Assembly (NCBI RefSeq): GCF_000517425.1
Contig: NZ_CP006569.1
Span: 2,718,760-2,782,759, forward strand
Direction of reading: 5' to 3'
DNA: 64,000 bases
From: Sodalis praecaptivus
GTDB taxonomy: Bacteria > Pseudomonadota > Gammaproteobacteria > Enterobacterales > Enterobacteriaceae
In this document: positions 1 through 8,989 of the stretch, in pieces
Layout: every line of letters begins with the position of its first letter
How positions within the stretch are numbered: position 1 is the first letter of the stretch
Program-made: the position numbers and the translations under genes
The notes under the pieces: model-generated
What the model was told of the DNA's origin: nothing
Seen by the model: only the letters and a program-made list of their open reading frames with translations
The model's database searches: none

Positions 1-635
1 TCGACGCCGCGTCCGAATACGACCTGCAAAAATTTCTACGTCAAGGGGCGGATATCGTGCTGTATTCCGGCCATAAATTTCTGGGCGGTCCCACCTCCGG
101 TATCGTGGCCGGCGATAAGCAACGGGTGCGCAACGCCTGGCTGCAAAATCGCGGCATCGGGCGCGGCATGAAGGTGGGGAAAGAGAGTATCGCCGGGGTC
201 TGCGCCGCGCTTATCGCCTGGGAGACGCGGGATCATGCCGCCGTGCGCGCCCGCGAACAGCGCGCCCTAGACCTGTGGCGCCAGGGATTGAGCGACCTGC
301 CGGGTGTTAGCGTGGTCAGCGAGGCGGACCCCACCGCCAACCCGCTGCATCGGCTGAAGGTGAGTATCGCACCCGAGGCGGCGCGCATTAGCGCCTGGGA
401 TCTGGCCGACGCGCTGGCGGCCGGCCCGACGCCGGTGATTGTGCGCGATCACCTGGTGGAGCACGGCTTTTTCTATCTCGATCCCTGTAATTTGCACGAC
501 GGGCAGGAGCACCAGGTGCTGGCGCGAGTCCGCGCGGAGCTGACGCTGGCGCAGCAAGCGTCGTCGCCGGTGATCACCCCCTTTGGCGAACGCATGCTGG
601 CACAGCAGGCGACCATTACCCGCTGGCCCGATTAA
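1..635 (+). CDS. SelA/DgaE-like PLP-dependent enzyme, C-terminal part (5' end outside window)
   Basis: The frame is open from the first bases of the window, so this is the C-terminal part of a longer protein. It begins just before the motif SGHKF, whose lysine is the expected pyridoxal-phosphate Schiff-base residue, followed by a Gly-rich stretch (LGGPTSG). This arrangement is typical of the SelA-like branch of fold-type I enzymes, which includes D-glucosaminate-6-phosphate ammonia-lyase (DgaE) and similar sugar-acid or amino-sugar lyases, as well as selenocysteine synthase. Lack of the N-terminal half prevents a choice of substrate. The IclR regulator 36 bp downstream on the same strand suggests a catabolic locus rather than selenocysteine synthesis. 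Family call is good; substrate is unknown. Confidence 0.75.
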   Translation, partial: DAASEYDLQKFLRQGADIVLYSGHKFLGGPTSGIVAGDKQRVRNAWLQNRGIGRGMKVGKESIAGVCAALIAWETRDHAAVRAREQRALDLWRQGLSDLPGVSVVSEADPTANPLHRLKVSIAPEAARISAWDLADALAAGPTPVIVRDHLVEHGFFYLDPCNLHDGQEHQVLARVRAELTLAQQASSPVITPFGERMLAQQATITRWPD

Positions 636-671
636 CCGGCCGCGCGGGCCGTTTCCCCATAGGAGGCATCC

Positions 672-1487
672 ATGAGCAAATCGGCATTGATACCCGCCCT
701 TGATAGCGCGAAGCGCCGCGTACGCACCAGCGGCGTCGAGCGCGCGCTGCAAATTCTCGACTGGCTACAGCGGCAACAGCATCCCGCCACCTCCTACGAA
801 GTGGCCAAGGGCGTCGGGGCGCCGCTGTCCACCATTTATGCGGTGGTGGACGATCTGGTGGCGAAAAACCTGCTGGAACGCCAGGAAAACGGGGCTGTCT
901 GGCTTGGCGCGCGCCTGTATCATTATGGTCTGACCTACGCCCGCAACCTCAACTTGCTCAATGTCGCCAGCGAGGAAATGCTGGCCCTGAGCGCCCTGTG
1001 CGGCGAAACGGTGCAAATCTGCGGCCGCGATGACGACAAGATGGTGGTGCTGGCAATGGCCGAGGGGCGCGATCATTTCCAGGTCAGTTCCCGCGTGGGG
1101 ACCCGCATTCCCTTAAATTGGTCGGCGTCGGGTCGACTGCTGGCCGGGCATCTGCCGCCGCCGGCCCGTCTGGCGCTGTTTCAGCGGTCGGCGCAGGCAT
1201 CACCCACCGGCAGCGCCGAAACCGACGCGGCCGTATTGTCGGCCAGCGCGGCGGAGGCCCTGGCAAATCGATTATCGGTGCAGGTGGGAGAATCTGATTT
1301 TTCCGTCGCCTGTATCGCCTCACCCATCTGCGATGGCGCCGGCGTGTGCCATGCCACCATGTCGATTGTGGTGCCGGCCAATAAAGTGGCGCAGACCGAG
1401 CTGGATTTGGCCAACCGCGTGCGTCGCAGCGCCGAGCAGGTGGAAATCCGCCTCGGCTGGCGCCAGCCGGTTTGGGCCGCCGGCTAA
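672..1487 (+). CDS. IclR-family transcriptional regulator
   Basis: A 271-residue protein with an N-terminal winged helix (about residues 15-80, containing the HTH stretch TSYEVAKGVGAPLSTIY) and a C-terminal IclR effector-binding domain (about 90-260). The start is fixed by a strong Shine-Dalgarno (AGGAGG at 661-666) before the ATG. It follows the SelA-like gene by 36 bp and is probably its local regulator, co-transcribed or autoregulated. IclR proteins usually bind small organic acids or sugar acids; the ligand cannot be read from sequence. The C-terminal motif DFSVACIASPI is the usual IclR-family signature region. Confidence 0.88.
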   Translation: MSKSALIPALDSAKRRVRTSGVERALQILDWLQRQQHPATSYEVAKGVGAPLSTIYAVVDDLVAKNLLERQENGAVWLGARLYHYGLTYARNLNLLNVASEEMLALSALCGETVQICGRDDDKMVVLAMAEGRDHFQVSSRVGTRIPLNWSASGRLLAGHLPPPARLALFQRSAQASPTGSAETDAAVLSASAAEALANRLSVQVGESDFSVACIASPICDGAGVCHATMSIVVPANKVAQTELDLANRVRRSAEQVEIRLGWRQPVWAAG

Positions 1488-1517
1488 CGACGCGCCGCCG
1501 CCCGCGCGCCCGGCGGC
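1476..1517 (+). terminator. Possible hairpin at the end of the IclR gene
   Basis: GCCGCCGG (1476-1483, overlapping the last codons and next to the stop) pairs perfectly with CCGGCGGC (1510-1517) over a 26-nt loop. There is no clear T-run, so it is only a candidate terminator or 3'-end stabiliser. Confidence 0.3.
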
Positions 1518-1623
1518 CGCGCGCAGGGTGCGATCCTCAATTTACCTTTACACTGCACGAGTAAGAAACCGGTAAGGAAAGCCACAGGATAATCGGCTTT
1601 TTGGAACAGGGATTGAGGAAATC

Positions 1624-2418
1624 ATGTTACTTTCTCGCGCAAATTCACGCCGCTGGCTGGCCGTTATGATGATTACCGGCGCCGGCGCTCTGCCGGCCCA
1701 TGGCGCCGAGGAGAACGGCGACCCGTCCGCGTCGCAAGACGCGTCGCACTGGGGCCTGGGTCTGGGGGGGAGCGTGAAACGCAGTCCCTACCGGGGCGTC
1801 GGCACCGACCTCGGCGTGCTGCCGCTGCTGAACTACGAAAACCGTTACCTGCGTTTCTTTGGCACCACCCTGGACGCCAAACTTCCCGCCGCCGGACCGG
1901 TGGATTTCTCGCTGCGGGCGCAATATCGCCTGGGCGACGGCTATAAAGCCTCGGACGCCGACTATCTAGACGGTATGGCGGAGCGAAAAGGCGGGCTCGC
2001 GCTGGGTCTGGCCACCACCTGGCACAGTCCTTTCGCCGATGTCTCGCTGGAATGGCTGCGCGCCACCAATGACAGTAAAGGCAACCGCGTAACGGTCGCC
2101 GTCGAGCGCACATTCGATTATGATAGCGACTTACACTTTACACCTTATATCGAAGTGCAGCGCGCGGACCGCAAGGATGTCGATTACTACTTCGGCGTCA
2201 AAGACAGCGAAAGCCGGCCCGATCGCCCGGCCTACGACGGTAAGGCCAGCACCAACGTAAACGGCGGCGTGCGAATGGACTACGCGCTTACCCGGCATCA
2301 GCATCTGTTGCTCGACGTCGGCGTGCGCTATTGGGGCTCTGGCGTCACCGACAGTCCCCTGGTCGAACACGATGCATCTCCTTCGCTGCGCCTGGGCTAC
2401 ATCTACCGCTTTGAGTGA
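1624..2418 (+). CDS. MipA/OmpV-family outer-membrane protein
   Basis: 264 residues: a signal peptide ending around residues 24-28 (GALPAHGAEE), then a beta-barrel of the MipA/OmpV family. Visible family traits are the early SVKRSPYRGVGTDLGVLP segment, many alternating aromatic and polar strands, and a C-terminal aromatic end (LRLGYIYRFE). MipA-family proteins act as outer-membrane scaffolds or porin-like proteins, often under stress regulators. GAGGAA precedes the ATG by a few bases. Only 4 bp separate its stop from the response-regulator start, so it is the first gene of a three-gene operon with a two-component system, which makes it a likely target or sensor partner of that system. Confidence 0.85.
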   Translation: MLLSRANSRRWLAVMMITGAGALPAHGAEENGDPSASQDASHWGLGLGGSVKRSPYRGVGTDLGVLPLLNYENRYLRFFGTTLDAKLPAAGPVDFSLRAQYRLGDGYKASDADYLDGMAERKGGLALGLATTWHSPFADVSLEWLRATNDSKGNRVTVAVERTFDYDSDLHFTPYIEVQRADRKDVDYYFGVKDSESRPDRPAYDGKASTNVNGGVRMDYALTRHQHLLLDVGVRYWGSGVTDSPLVEHDASPSLRLGYIYRFE

Positions 2419-2422
2419 AACT

Positions 2423-3115
2423 ATGTCAACCAATCGGGTGGCGCTGCTGGAAGATAATGCGCGCATGGCGATGCTTATCTGCCGGGCCCTCGCCAATGCC
2501 GGCATCCAGGCCGACGTGTTCGGCCGCATCGAACACGCCTGGCAGGCCATTACGCAAGGGGCTTATGCCATTATCGTCGTCGATCGCAGCGTGCCCGACG
2601 GCGACGGCCTGGATTTGGTGAAACGACTGCGCGCGCGCGGCGTGGCCGTTCCCTGCCTGATGGTGACGGCGCGGGACGCCATCAATGACCGCATTGAAGG
2701 ACTTGAGTCCGGCGCCGACGATTATCTTGCCAAACCGTTTTCGCTGGAAGAGTGCGTCGCACGGGTGCGCGCCTTAATGCGCCGACCGCTCGTGTTGACC
2801 AGCCTGACGCCAGCGTTTGCCGGTATCACCGTGCTGCCCGATCAGGGTTGTATGAAACAGGGCAAGGCGTCGGCGACCTTACCGCCGGCCGAGATGCAAA
2901 TTTTGCTGGCGCTGGTGCAGGCGGCCGGCCAGGTGGTCAGCCGCGGCCGGCTGGAGGCCGCGGCCTGGGGGCTTGGTGAAGGCGTGACGCCCAACGCCCT
3001 GGATGTCGCCGTGCACCGGCTACGGCGCAAGATCGCCGCGGTCGGCTCCGTGGCGCAAATTGTCAATCTGCGCGGCAAGGGGTTTGCGCTGCAGGCCAGC
3101 CATGAAAGCCAATAG
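2423..3115 (+). CDS. OmpR/PhoB-family response regulator
   Basis: 230 residues from the ATG chosen four bases after the mipA-like stop; a longer reading frame exists but would run into the previous gene. Receiver domain about 5-115 with acidic pocket E10-D11, phospho-acceptor D54 (VVDRSVPDGDG) and the conserved lysine of AKPF. A winged-helix DNA-binding domain (about 135-228) ends in RLRRKI...NLRGKGF, as in QseB/PmrA/BasR-type regulators. The kinase gene overlaps its last 14 bp, implying translational coupling. The direct target is unknown; the OmpV-like gene upstream is an obvious candidate. Confidence 0.9.
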   Translation: MSTNRVALLEDNARMAMLICRALANAGIQADVFGRIEHAWQAITQGAYAIIVVDRSVPDGDGLDLVKRLRARGVAVPCLMVTARDAINDRIEGLESGADDYLAKPFSLEECVARVRALMRRPLVLTSLTPAFAGITVLPDQGCMKQGKASATLPPAEMQILLALVQAAGQVVSRGRLEAAAWGLGEGVTPNALDVAVHRLRRKIAAVGSVAQIVNLRGKGFALQASHESQ

Positions 3116-4484
3116 CCTCACCGCCCGGCTGCTGGTGGCAACCACGCTCGCGCTGATGGTCACCATGGCGTGCATCGCCCTTCTGACCTACCTGTTGATG
3201 ACCCATTTTCCGCGGCTACTGCTTGAAGCCGATTTCCGCTCCAACGCCACGCACGTCAGCGACGGACTGGTGTATGACGCCACCGGCCGCCCCGTTGCGC
3301 TTGATTTGCCCACGGGCCTGGGCAGCGCCTTCGCCGCATTAAAACAAGACGTGTTGTACCGCGTGCTGGACGCGCAGGGGCAGGTGCTGCTCCCCGCTGA
3401 GCCGCAGGCCCAGGCGCTGACGCTGCCCGGGATGGGTTTCGATCCCACTCTGACCCGTTTTGATATGACGCAGGACGGGCAATTGCTGCATGTCGCGACG
3501 TTCCCTTTGACGCGGCCCGAGGGGCACTATTATGTGCAGATCGCGCGCAGTGAACGCTTCCAGCAGGCTCTAACCCATAATGACGGCGACAACGCGCGCG
3601 AAGTGGCGCTGGCCACTACCCTCTTCGCGCTAGCGGTGTTCATTATTATTGTGTTTTATACCGTCAATCGCGTGCTCAAACCCCTGCACGCCGCCTCACA
3701 GGCCGCCGCGAGCATCGCCCCCGGCAATCTGCACACCCGCCTGTCGACCCAAGGCATGCCCAGCGAACTGCTGCCGATGATAAACGCCCTGAATGCCGCA
3801 CTGGAGAGATTGGCCGTCGGCTACCACGTGCAGCAGGAGTTCCTGGCGACCGTGGCCCACGAGCTGAAAACGCCGCTGGCGCTGATGCGCGGCACAATCG
3901 AGTTAGGGACGTCGCCCGACCGGGATACGCTGATGGCGGATATCGACGGCATGTCCCGCCAGGTACAGCAGCTGTTGCAATTGGCGGAGTGCAGCGAGGC
4001 GCACAATTATACGATGGCGGCGACGGACGCCGCCGCGGTGGCACGGGACGCCATCGACAAACTCGAGCGCCTGGCGCAAAGCCGCGGCGTGACGTTCGAG
4101 GCGCCACAATTGCTGTCGGCCTGCCCGATCCACGCCGATCGCGGCGCGCTGTTTATTCTGCTGCGCAACCTGTTGGAAAATGCGATTCAGCATGCGCCAT
4201 GGGGCAGCCGCGTCGAAGTGGCGCTGACGGCGCGTGGGCTGTCGGTGCGCGACCACGGTCCGGGCATTCCCGCGCGGGACCTGCCGATGCTGTTTCGCCG
4301 CTATTGGCGCGGTCAGGCATCCGACGGCGGCGGCACGGGGCTGGGGCTGGCGATTTGCCTACAGATCGCGGGCGCCCATGCCTGGACGCTCTCGGCGCAC
4401 AACGCCGAACCCGGCGCCCGGTTTCAGGTCGAATTCACCCCGCCAACCCCGGCGGCCCCGGCCCCACGCTTGCCGCCGCCCTAA
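3102..4484 (+). CDS. Membrane sensor histidine kinase
   Basis: 460 residues from the ATG overlapping the response-regulator end. Architecture: TM1 about 10-33, a periplasmic sensor of about 135 residues, TM2 about 168-190, a HAMP-like linker, HisKA with phospho-acceptor H253 (VAHELKTPL), then HATPase boxes N (LLRNLLENAIQHA), G1 (DHGPGIP) and G2 (GTGLGLAI). This is a standard orthodox EnvZ/QseC-like kinase and the partner of the preceding regulator. A Pro/Ala-rich tail follows. The periplasmic domain matches nothing I can name, so the stimulus is unknown. Confidence 0.9.
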   Translation: MKANSLTARLLVATTLALMVTMACIALLTYLLMTHFPRLLLEADFRSNATHVSDGLVYDATGRPVALDLPTGLGSAFAALKQDVLYRVLDAQGQVLLPAEPQAQALTLPGMGFDPTLTRFDMTQDGQLLHVATFPLTRPEGHYYVQIARSERFQQALTHNDGDNAREVALATTLFALAVFIIIVFYTVNRVLKPLHAASQAAASIAPGNLHTRLSTQGMPSELLPMINALNAALERLAVGYHVQQEFLATVAHELKTPLALMRGTIELGTSPDRDTLMADIDGMSRQVQQLLQLAECSEAHNYTMAATDAAAVARDAIDKLERLAQSRGVTFEAPQLLSACPIHADRGALFILLRNLLENAIQHAPWGSRVEVALTARGLSVRDHGPGIPARDLPMLFRRYWRGQASDGGGTGLGLAICLQIAGAHAWTLSAHNAEPGARFQVEFTPPTPAAPAPRLPPP

Positions 4485-4500
4485 GCCGCATCATCCGCTT

Positions 4501-4523
4501 GCGCCGCCGCTTGCCGGCGGCGC
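4501..4523 (+). terminator. Bidirectional hairpin between convergent genes
   Basis: Perfect 9-bp stem (GCGCCGCCG / CGGCGGCGC) with a 5-nt loop, in the 58-bp gap between the kinase end and the converging aldolase end. It has no U-tract, but its position is right for a bidirectional terminator. Confidence 0.55.
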
Positions 4524-4542
4524 TAAGCGGCGATCGGCCCCG

Positions 4543-5403
4543 TTAACGGTAAAGCGCCGCTTTGCCCACCGAGCCGAACAGCGCCATCTTGGCCGCTACG
4601 ACCGCGCTCGCCGCCTGCATCGGCTTGATGAACAGCGCGTTAGGTTCATGCCCGCCCTGTTTCAACTCCTCCTCTAGCGCCACGAAGAAGGCTTTTTTCA
4701 TGTCGCTGGAGATATTGATTTTCCCCACGCCCATGCGGATCGCCTCCGCCACTTCGCTGTCCTTATTGCCCGACCCGCCGTGCAGCACCAGCGGGAGGGT
4801 AACCGCCTGGCGAATTTGCCGTAAACGGGCGATATCCAGTTTCGGTTGCTTGCCGTGCGGGTAGAGCCCATGCGAGGTGCCAATCGCGACCGCCAATGTA
4901 TCCGCGCCGGTTTCACGCACGAAAATCGCCGCCTCCTCAGGGTCGGTATACAGGATTTGCTCACTGCCCCCTTCCGCGCTGCCCGCCATCATACCGATAG
5001 TGCCCAGCTCGGCTTCCACGGAGATATTCAGCGTATGGGCAATGTCGACTATCTGGCGCGTGAGGGCGATATTCTGCTCGAACGGCTGCGCGGAGGCGTC
5101 GATCATGACCGAGGTAAAACCGGCGTAAATTGCTTTCATCACCTCCTCCAGCGTACGGCCGTGATCCAAATGGATAACCACCGGGACACGCGCCTGGACG
5201 GCTAACGTGCGCAGATAGCCGATAAACTCCGCGCCGGTAAACGCCATTTCATCCGGATGAATTTCAAGAATCAGCGGCGAAGCCAGTTCTTCCGCCGTTT
5301 CAACCGCCAACCGGGCGAATTCGGCGCTGGCGATATTGAACGCGCCCACGCCAAATTGATGTTCCTGGGCCACTTTGAGCAAATCTTTCATAGTGTAAAG
5401 CAT
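4543..5403 (-). CDS. Class II ketose-bisphosphate aldolase (GatY/KbaY/FbaA family)
   Basis: 286 residues with the zinc-aldolase hallmarks: GAFNI near the N-terminus, the zinc/substrate motif HLDHGRT (about residues 78-84), EAELG (about 130), GTSHGLY (about 180), HGGSG (about 210) and KINISSD (about 230). It splits a ketose 1,6-bisphosphate or related phosphoketose into dihydroxyacetone phosphate and an aldehyde. GGAT precedes the ATG. It lies 5 bp after the PTS EIIBC gene, so it is the last gene of the PTS operon and should cleave the phosphorylated sugar derived from that transporter. No phosphofructokinase is in the operon, so either the cellular one serves or the substrate is handled differently. 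Tagatose- versus fructose-type substrate cannot be decided here. Confidence 0.88.
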   Translation of the reverse strand: MLYTMKDLLKVAQEHQFGVGAFNIASAEFARLAVETAEELASPLILEIHPDEMAFTGAEFIGYLRTLAVQARVPVVIHLDHGRTLEEVMKAIYAGFTSVMIDASAQPFEQNIALTRQIVDIAHTLNISVEAELGTIGMMAGSAEGGSEQILYTDPEEAAIFVRETGADTLAVAIGTSHGLYPHGKQPKLDIARLRQIRQAVTLPLVLHGGSGNKDSEVAEAIRMGVGKINISSDMKKAFFVALEEELKQGGHEPNALFIKPMQAASAVVAAKMALFGSVGKAALYR

Positions 5404-5408
5404 GGGTA

Positions 5409-6821
5409 TTATCCTTGTTTAACGGGAACGGAAACGTCTTTTTTAATGCACAGCAAGATGAGCGCGGTAAGCACGCTGCCGGCGGCAATCGCCAACAGGT
5501 AGCCTGCAACATGCGTAATAACGTTCGGAATGAAGATCACGAAAATGCCGCCGTGCGGCGCCTGGGAAGCGCAGCCCAGCATCATCGACAGCGCGCCCGC
5601 CAGGCCGGAGCCCGCGACAATGGCGGGGATCACCCGCAGCGGATCGGCGACGGCGTACGGGATAGCGCCTTCGGTGATAAACGACAGGCCGAGGATATAG
5701 GTGACCTTGCCGGTTTCGCGCTCCTGCTCGGTGAATTTGCGCCGAAACAAGGTTGTCGCCAGCGCGATCCCGAGGGGCGGCACCATGCCCGCCGCCATGC
5801 AGGCGGCTATCGGTCCGTAGATGCCGCTCGACATCAAGCCGATGGCAAACATACAAACCGTCTTGTTTAGCGGCCCGCCCATATCGAACGCCACCATCAT
5901 GCCGAACAGCAAACCGAGAAGGGCGGAATTTGCATTGCCGAGAGAGTTAAGGAATGCGGTCAGCCAGCCCAGCAGGATTTTAATCGGCTCGCCGATCATT
6001 AGCGCCATGAGGGCGCCGGTGAGCAGTACACTCAACAGCGGCACGATCAAGATGGGTTTTAGCCCGGCCACGGCTTTCGGCAAGTGGATGTAGTTGACGA
6101 TGAGTAAGGTAATGTACCCCGCTAAAAAACCGGCGATAAGCGCCCCCAGAAAACCTGAGCCGGTATGGATCGCCATCATGCCGCCCACCGCACCTGCGAC
6201 GATGCCCATTTTGCCGCTGATCGACTGGCTTATCCCCAGCGACAGAATCGGCAGCATTAGCGCAAAGGCCGAGCCGCCGCCGATATCGGACAGCATTTTG
6301 GCGATCGGGCTGAAATGCGCATCCCCCGGCGTCGCCGCCGTGATGCCGAAAGAGAAACTCAGCGCGATAAGGATGCCGCCGGCGATGACAAACGGAATCA
6401 TCAGATTGACCCCGGTAATCAAATGCACGTAGACCTGCGCAATGAATGAGCGCGGCGCGGCGTCCTCGCGGCCCGCGCCGGCGTCTTCCCCTGCGTCCGC
6501 CGGCAGCCGATGCGGCACCAATTCCCCGCTGAGTACGGCCTTCAGCAGCCCTTCGGCGTCTTTGGCCGCCCGGGTAACGGAAACATCGATAACGTTTTTA
6601 TTGGCGAAGCGCGACCTATCGATAGTTTTGTCCGCGGCAATTAACACCACATCGGCCCGTTGGATGTCCTCTTGTGTAAAGAAATAGTCGCTTTCCACGG
6701 CACCTTGGGTTTCCACCAACAGCGGCAGACCCAATTTCAACGCCGCTTTTTTCAGATTGCTTTCGGCTAAATAGGTATGGGCAACCCCCGTCGGACAGGC
6801 GGTAATAGCAATGATGTTCAT
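5409..6821 (-). CDS. PTS fructose-type transporter, EIIB-EIIC fusion
   Basis: 470 residues. An N-terminal EIIB domain (about 1-100) carries the phosphorylated cysteine C9 in ITACPTGVAHTY. A short linker leads to an EIIC domain of about 8-10 membrane segments (about 125-465), including the fructose-family EIIC motif AFDMGGPLNK. It takes up and phosphorylates a fructose-like sugar using phosphate from the EIIA of the same operon. Shine-Dalgarno GGAGAA precedes the ATG. Only one EIIB is present, whereas classic FruA carries a duplicated B domain, so it resembles the FrwBC/FryC-type systems. Confidence 0.9.
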   Translation of the reverse strand: MNIIAITACPTGVAHTYLAESNLKKAALKLGLPLLVETQGAVESDYFFTQEDIQRADVVLIAADKTIDRSRFANKNVIDVSVTRAAKDAEGLLKAVLSGELVPHRLPADAGEDAGAGREDAAPRSFIAQVYVHLITGVNLMIPFVIAGGILIALSFSFGITAATPGDAHFSPIAKMLSDIGGGSAFALMLPILSLGISQSISGKMGIVAGAVGGMMAIHTGSGFLGALIAGFLAGYITLLIVNYIHLPKAVAGLKPILIVPLLSVLLTGALMALMIGEPIKILLGWLTAFLNSLGNANSALLGLLFGMMVAFDMGGPLNKTVCMFAIGLMSSGIYGPIAACMAAGMVPPLGIALATTLFRRKFTEQERETGKVTYILGLSFITEGAIPYAVADPLRVIPAIVAGSGLAGALSMMLGCASQAPHGGIFVIFIPNVITHVAGYLLAIAAGSVLTALILLCIKKDVSVPVKQG

Positions 6822-6986
6822 GTACGTTCTCCAAATAATAAGGAAACGATTTTATTTATTTATCATTTTCTGGCGGGCTGCATAGGCGCACGCCCCCCTT
6901 TACCCTGTAAAGTAACGGGCGAGCGCTAAACCGCCGCTCTCTTGACACCGCGCAGGCGAGTAATTCAGTTGATAAGTTATGTATTG

Positions 6987-7460
6987 TTATGCACCCGAAT
7001 GGGCAAGTAATAAGGCATACATCTCCTCCCGTCGCGGTACGCTTAATAGTTTTTCCACGACCTCTTCATCCCCTAAGGCCATAGAAATTTTCGCCAGCAT
7101 TTTTATATGGCCTGCATTTTTATCCGATTCTTTCACCGCGAATAATATCACCAGGCGCACCTGTGTGCCGTCGATGGTTTCCCAGGGAATATTCTGTCGC
7201 AATCGCCCGACGGCGATACGGGTTTTGGCCACCGCGGCAGATTTACCGTGGGGGATGGCAATATGGTTTTCAAAGCCGGTAGAGCCCAGTTCCTCGCGTA
7301 GATAGACATCGTTGAGAAACACGTCTTTATGGGTAATCGCACCGCTGCGGCATAATAGGTCCGTCAGTAGCGAGATAATTTGCTCTTTGGTCTGACAGTC
7401 GGCATCGAGAATAATACATTCTTCCTGCAACACGTCATTTATGGCGACAGCGGTAGTCAT
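6987..7460 (-). CDS. PTS fructose-type EIIA (PTS IIA-like, nitrogen/fructose family)
   Basis: 157 residues; the start is the ATG at 7460, which overlaps the stop of the upstream activator by 4 bp (ATGA). The active-site histidine is H71 in IAIPHGKSAAV, and the PTS_EIIA type-2 core covers residues 10-150. It passes phosphate from HPr to the EIIB domain of the downstream EIIBC protein and may also signal to the PRD activator. A 165-bp gap separates it from the EIIBC gene, long enough for a promoter or processing site; no clear hairpin was found there. Confidence 0.88.
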   Translation of the reverse strand: MTTAVAINDVLQEECIILDADCQTKEQIISLLTDLLCRSGAITHKDVFLNDVYLREELGSTGFENHIAIPHGKSAAVAKTRIAVGRLRQNIPWETIDGTQVRLVILFAVKESDKNAGHIKMLAKISMALGDEEVVEKLLSVPRREEMYALLLAHSGA

Positions 7461-8989
7461 AGCATTTCTCCCTTCTGGGTTATAGTTGAATCGGATACCA
7501 GGCATTCCGTAACCCGCGCGATATCTTTCGCCGAAAATAAAGCCGAGACGTACACCACCGGCTTTGCCAACGGCTCCAGACGAATGGTGGAAATCACCAT
7601 ATCGCACTCATGGCGCCGCAGGGATTCGGCGATATTTTTCCCGGGAACGATATCGATAATTTTCCAGTCGGGAAAAGCACGGTTAATGCGCCCGGACAAA
7701 AGCTGAGAGGTGCCCAGGCCGCTTGAACACACCAGCAATACGCGTTTCACTTTGATGCTGTTTTCGATCGCCGCCTGAAGATGAACCGTGAGGTAGGCGA
7801 CTTCATCATCATTGATTTCACCCAGCGCATCTTCCCGGCAGAGTTCATTGATCACGGCCTTCACGGCGGTAAAGACGCTGCCCAGTTCCGTTTTGATCTC
7901 ATGCAGCAGCGGATTTTTGATACGGATACGATAAGTCAGCCGGTTCAGCATCGGCTTGATGTGGGAGGACAATGCCCGGAGCAGATTTTTGTCCAGCGTT
8001 ATCGCCACATTGATGCGCTGCGACACGCGATCGACCAGCGCCTGCGCGAACAACGTTTCACGTTCAGAGACCGGCCGTTCGGCATGGGGCGAAGTCTCGC
8101 CGCCCGCCTGGCCCGACGACACCAAATATTGATAAATGGAGTAAGCTTCCTCCGCCACCAGCGCAGTATGGTAGGCCGCTTCAATGCGTTCAATCACCGC
8201 CAGGGAAACGCGCCAGGCGTGTGCGTCGTTGACGCTGACCCGCACGGGACGCGCGTCGGTGCGCGACAGCGGCGATTGACTGCGGTGGATTAGCACCAGG
8301 ATATGGGTGAACAAATTAATATAATACGGATCGCTAATAATATAATTCAGCTGTTGTTCAATAAAGCTAATAAGTTGCAAGGTAAAATGGACAGCCTGCT
8401 CGCCAAACTTTCCCGAAAGTTCGCGTAGCGTCCCATCGTCAAGCCGGCTTTCCATCGTATCCTGATGCGCATAAATGGACTTCAGTACTAACGCTTTCAT
8501 GGCAACGCGGATATTATAATCCGACCCTTTAATACAGGTTCCCGCTCGGCTCTTCATTAATTTAAGGTCAAATCGCTGCAACCAGGATTCCAGCGTTTTG
8601 AGATCATTGACGATAGACGCGCGGCTAATAAAATATTTATCCGCCAGTTCACTTATTGAACTACTGTGCGGAGACAGCATTAAGAGATCCGAGGCAATTT
8701 TCAACGTTCTTACATTGCTATGGAAGTCATCATTTTCGCTAAAAAACAGGCGCCGGGCGGCAATTTCCGATTCCACGTCGGCGAATTTAATTGTGATCCC
8801 GCGCCCATTCTTCCCAACCAGCTGAATGCCTTGCGTGCGCAATTTATCATTAATGTCGGCGATATCTCGACGAATTGTCCGCGTGGCAATAGCGGTTTTA
8901 GCCGACAGGTGGCTCAGGCTCAGATAACTATTATGGGATATCAACTGTTTTAAGATGTTAAGTTGCCGCTCAGTCAGAGCTTTCATCAT
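7457..8989 (-). CDS. PRD-containing PTS-controlled transcriptional activator (MtlR/LicR-like)
   Basis: 510 residues. Two N-terminal HTH units (HTH_11 about 5-60 with IATRTIRRDI; Mga-like about 85-150 with FISRASIVNDLKTL), two PTS regulation domains (about 170-390), then an EIIB-like domain with the cysteine motif VLLVCSSGLGTSQ. The EIIA module often fused at the C-terminus of this family is absent; instead the separate EIIA gene overlaps its stop codon. It should activate the operon it heads, with activity set by PTS phosphorylation of PRD histidines and the EIIB cysteine. The order activator-EIIA-EIIBC-aldolase is consistent with a self-contained sugar module. Confidence 0.88.
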   Translation of the reverse strand: MMKALTERQLNILKQLISHNSYLSLSHLSAKTAIATRTIRRDIADINDKLRTQGIQLVGKNGRGITIKFADVESEIAARRLFFSENDDFHSNVRTLKIASDLLMLSPHSSSISELADKYFISRASIVNDLKTLESWLQRFDLKLMKSRAGTCIKGSDYNIRVAMKALVLKSIYAHQDTMESRLDDGTLRELSGKFGEQAVHFTLQLISFIEQQLNYIISDPYYINLFTHILVLIHRSQSPLSRTDARPVRVSVNDAHAWRVSLAVIERIEAAYHTALVAEEAYSIYQYLVSSGQAGGETSPHAERPVSERETLFAQALVDRVSQRINVAITLDKNLLRALSSHIKPMLNRLTYRIRIKNPLLHEIKTELGSVFTAVKAVINELCREDALGEINDDEVAYLTVHLQAAIENSIKVKRVLLVCSSGLGTSQLLSGRINRAFPDWKIIDIVPGKNIAESLRRHECDMVISTIRLEPLAKPVVYVSALFSAKDIARVTECLVSDSTITQKGEML

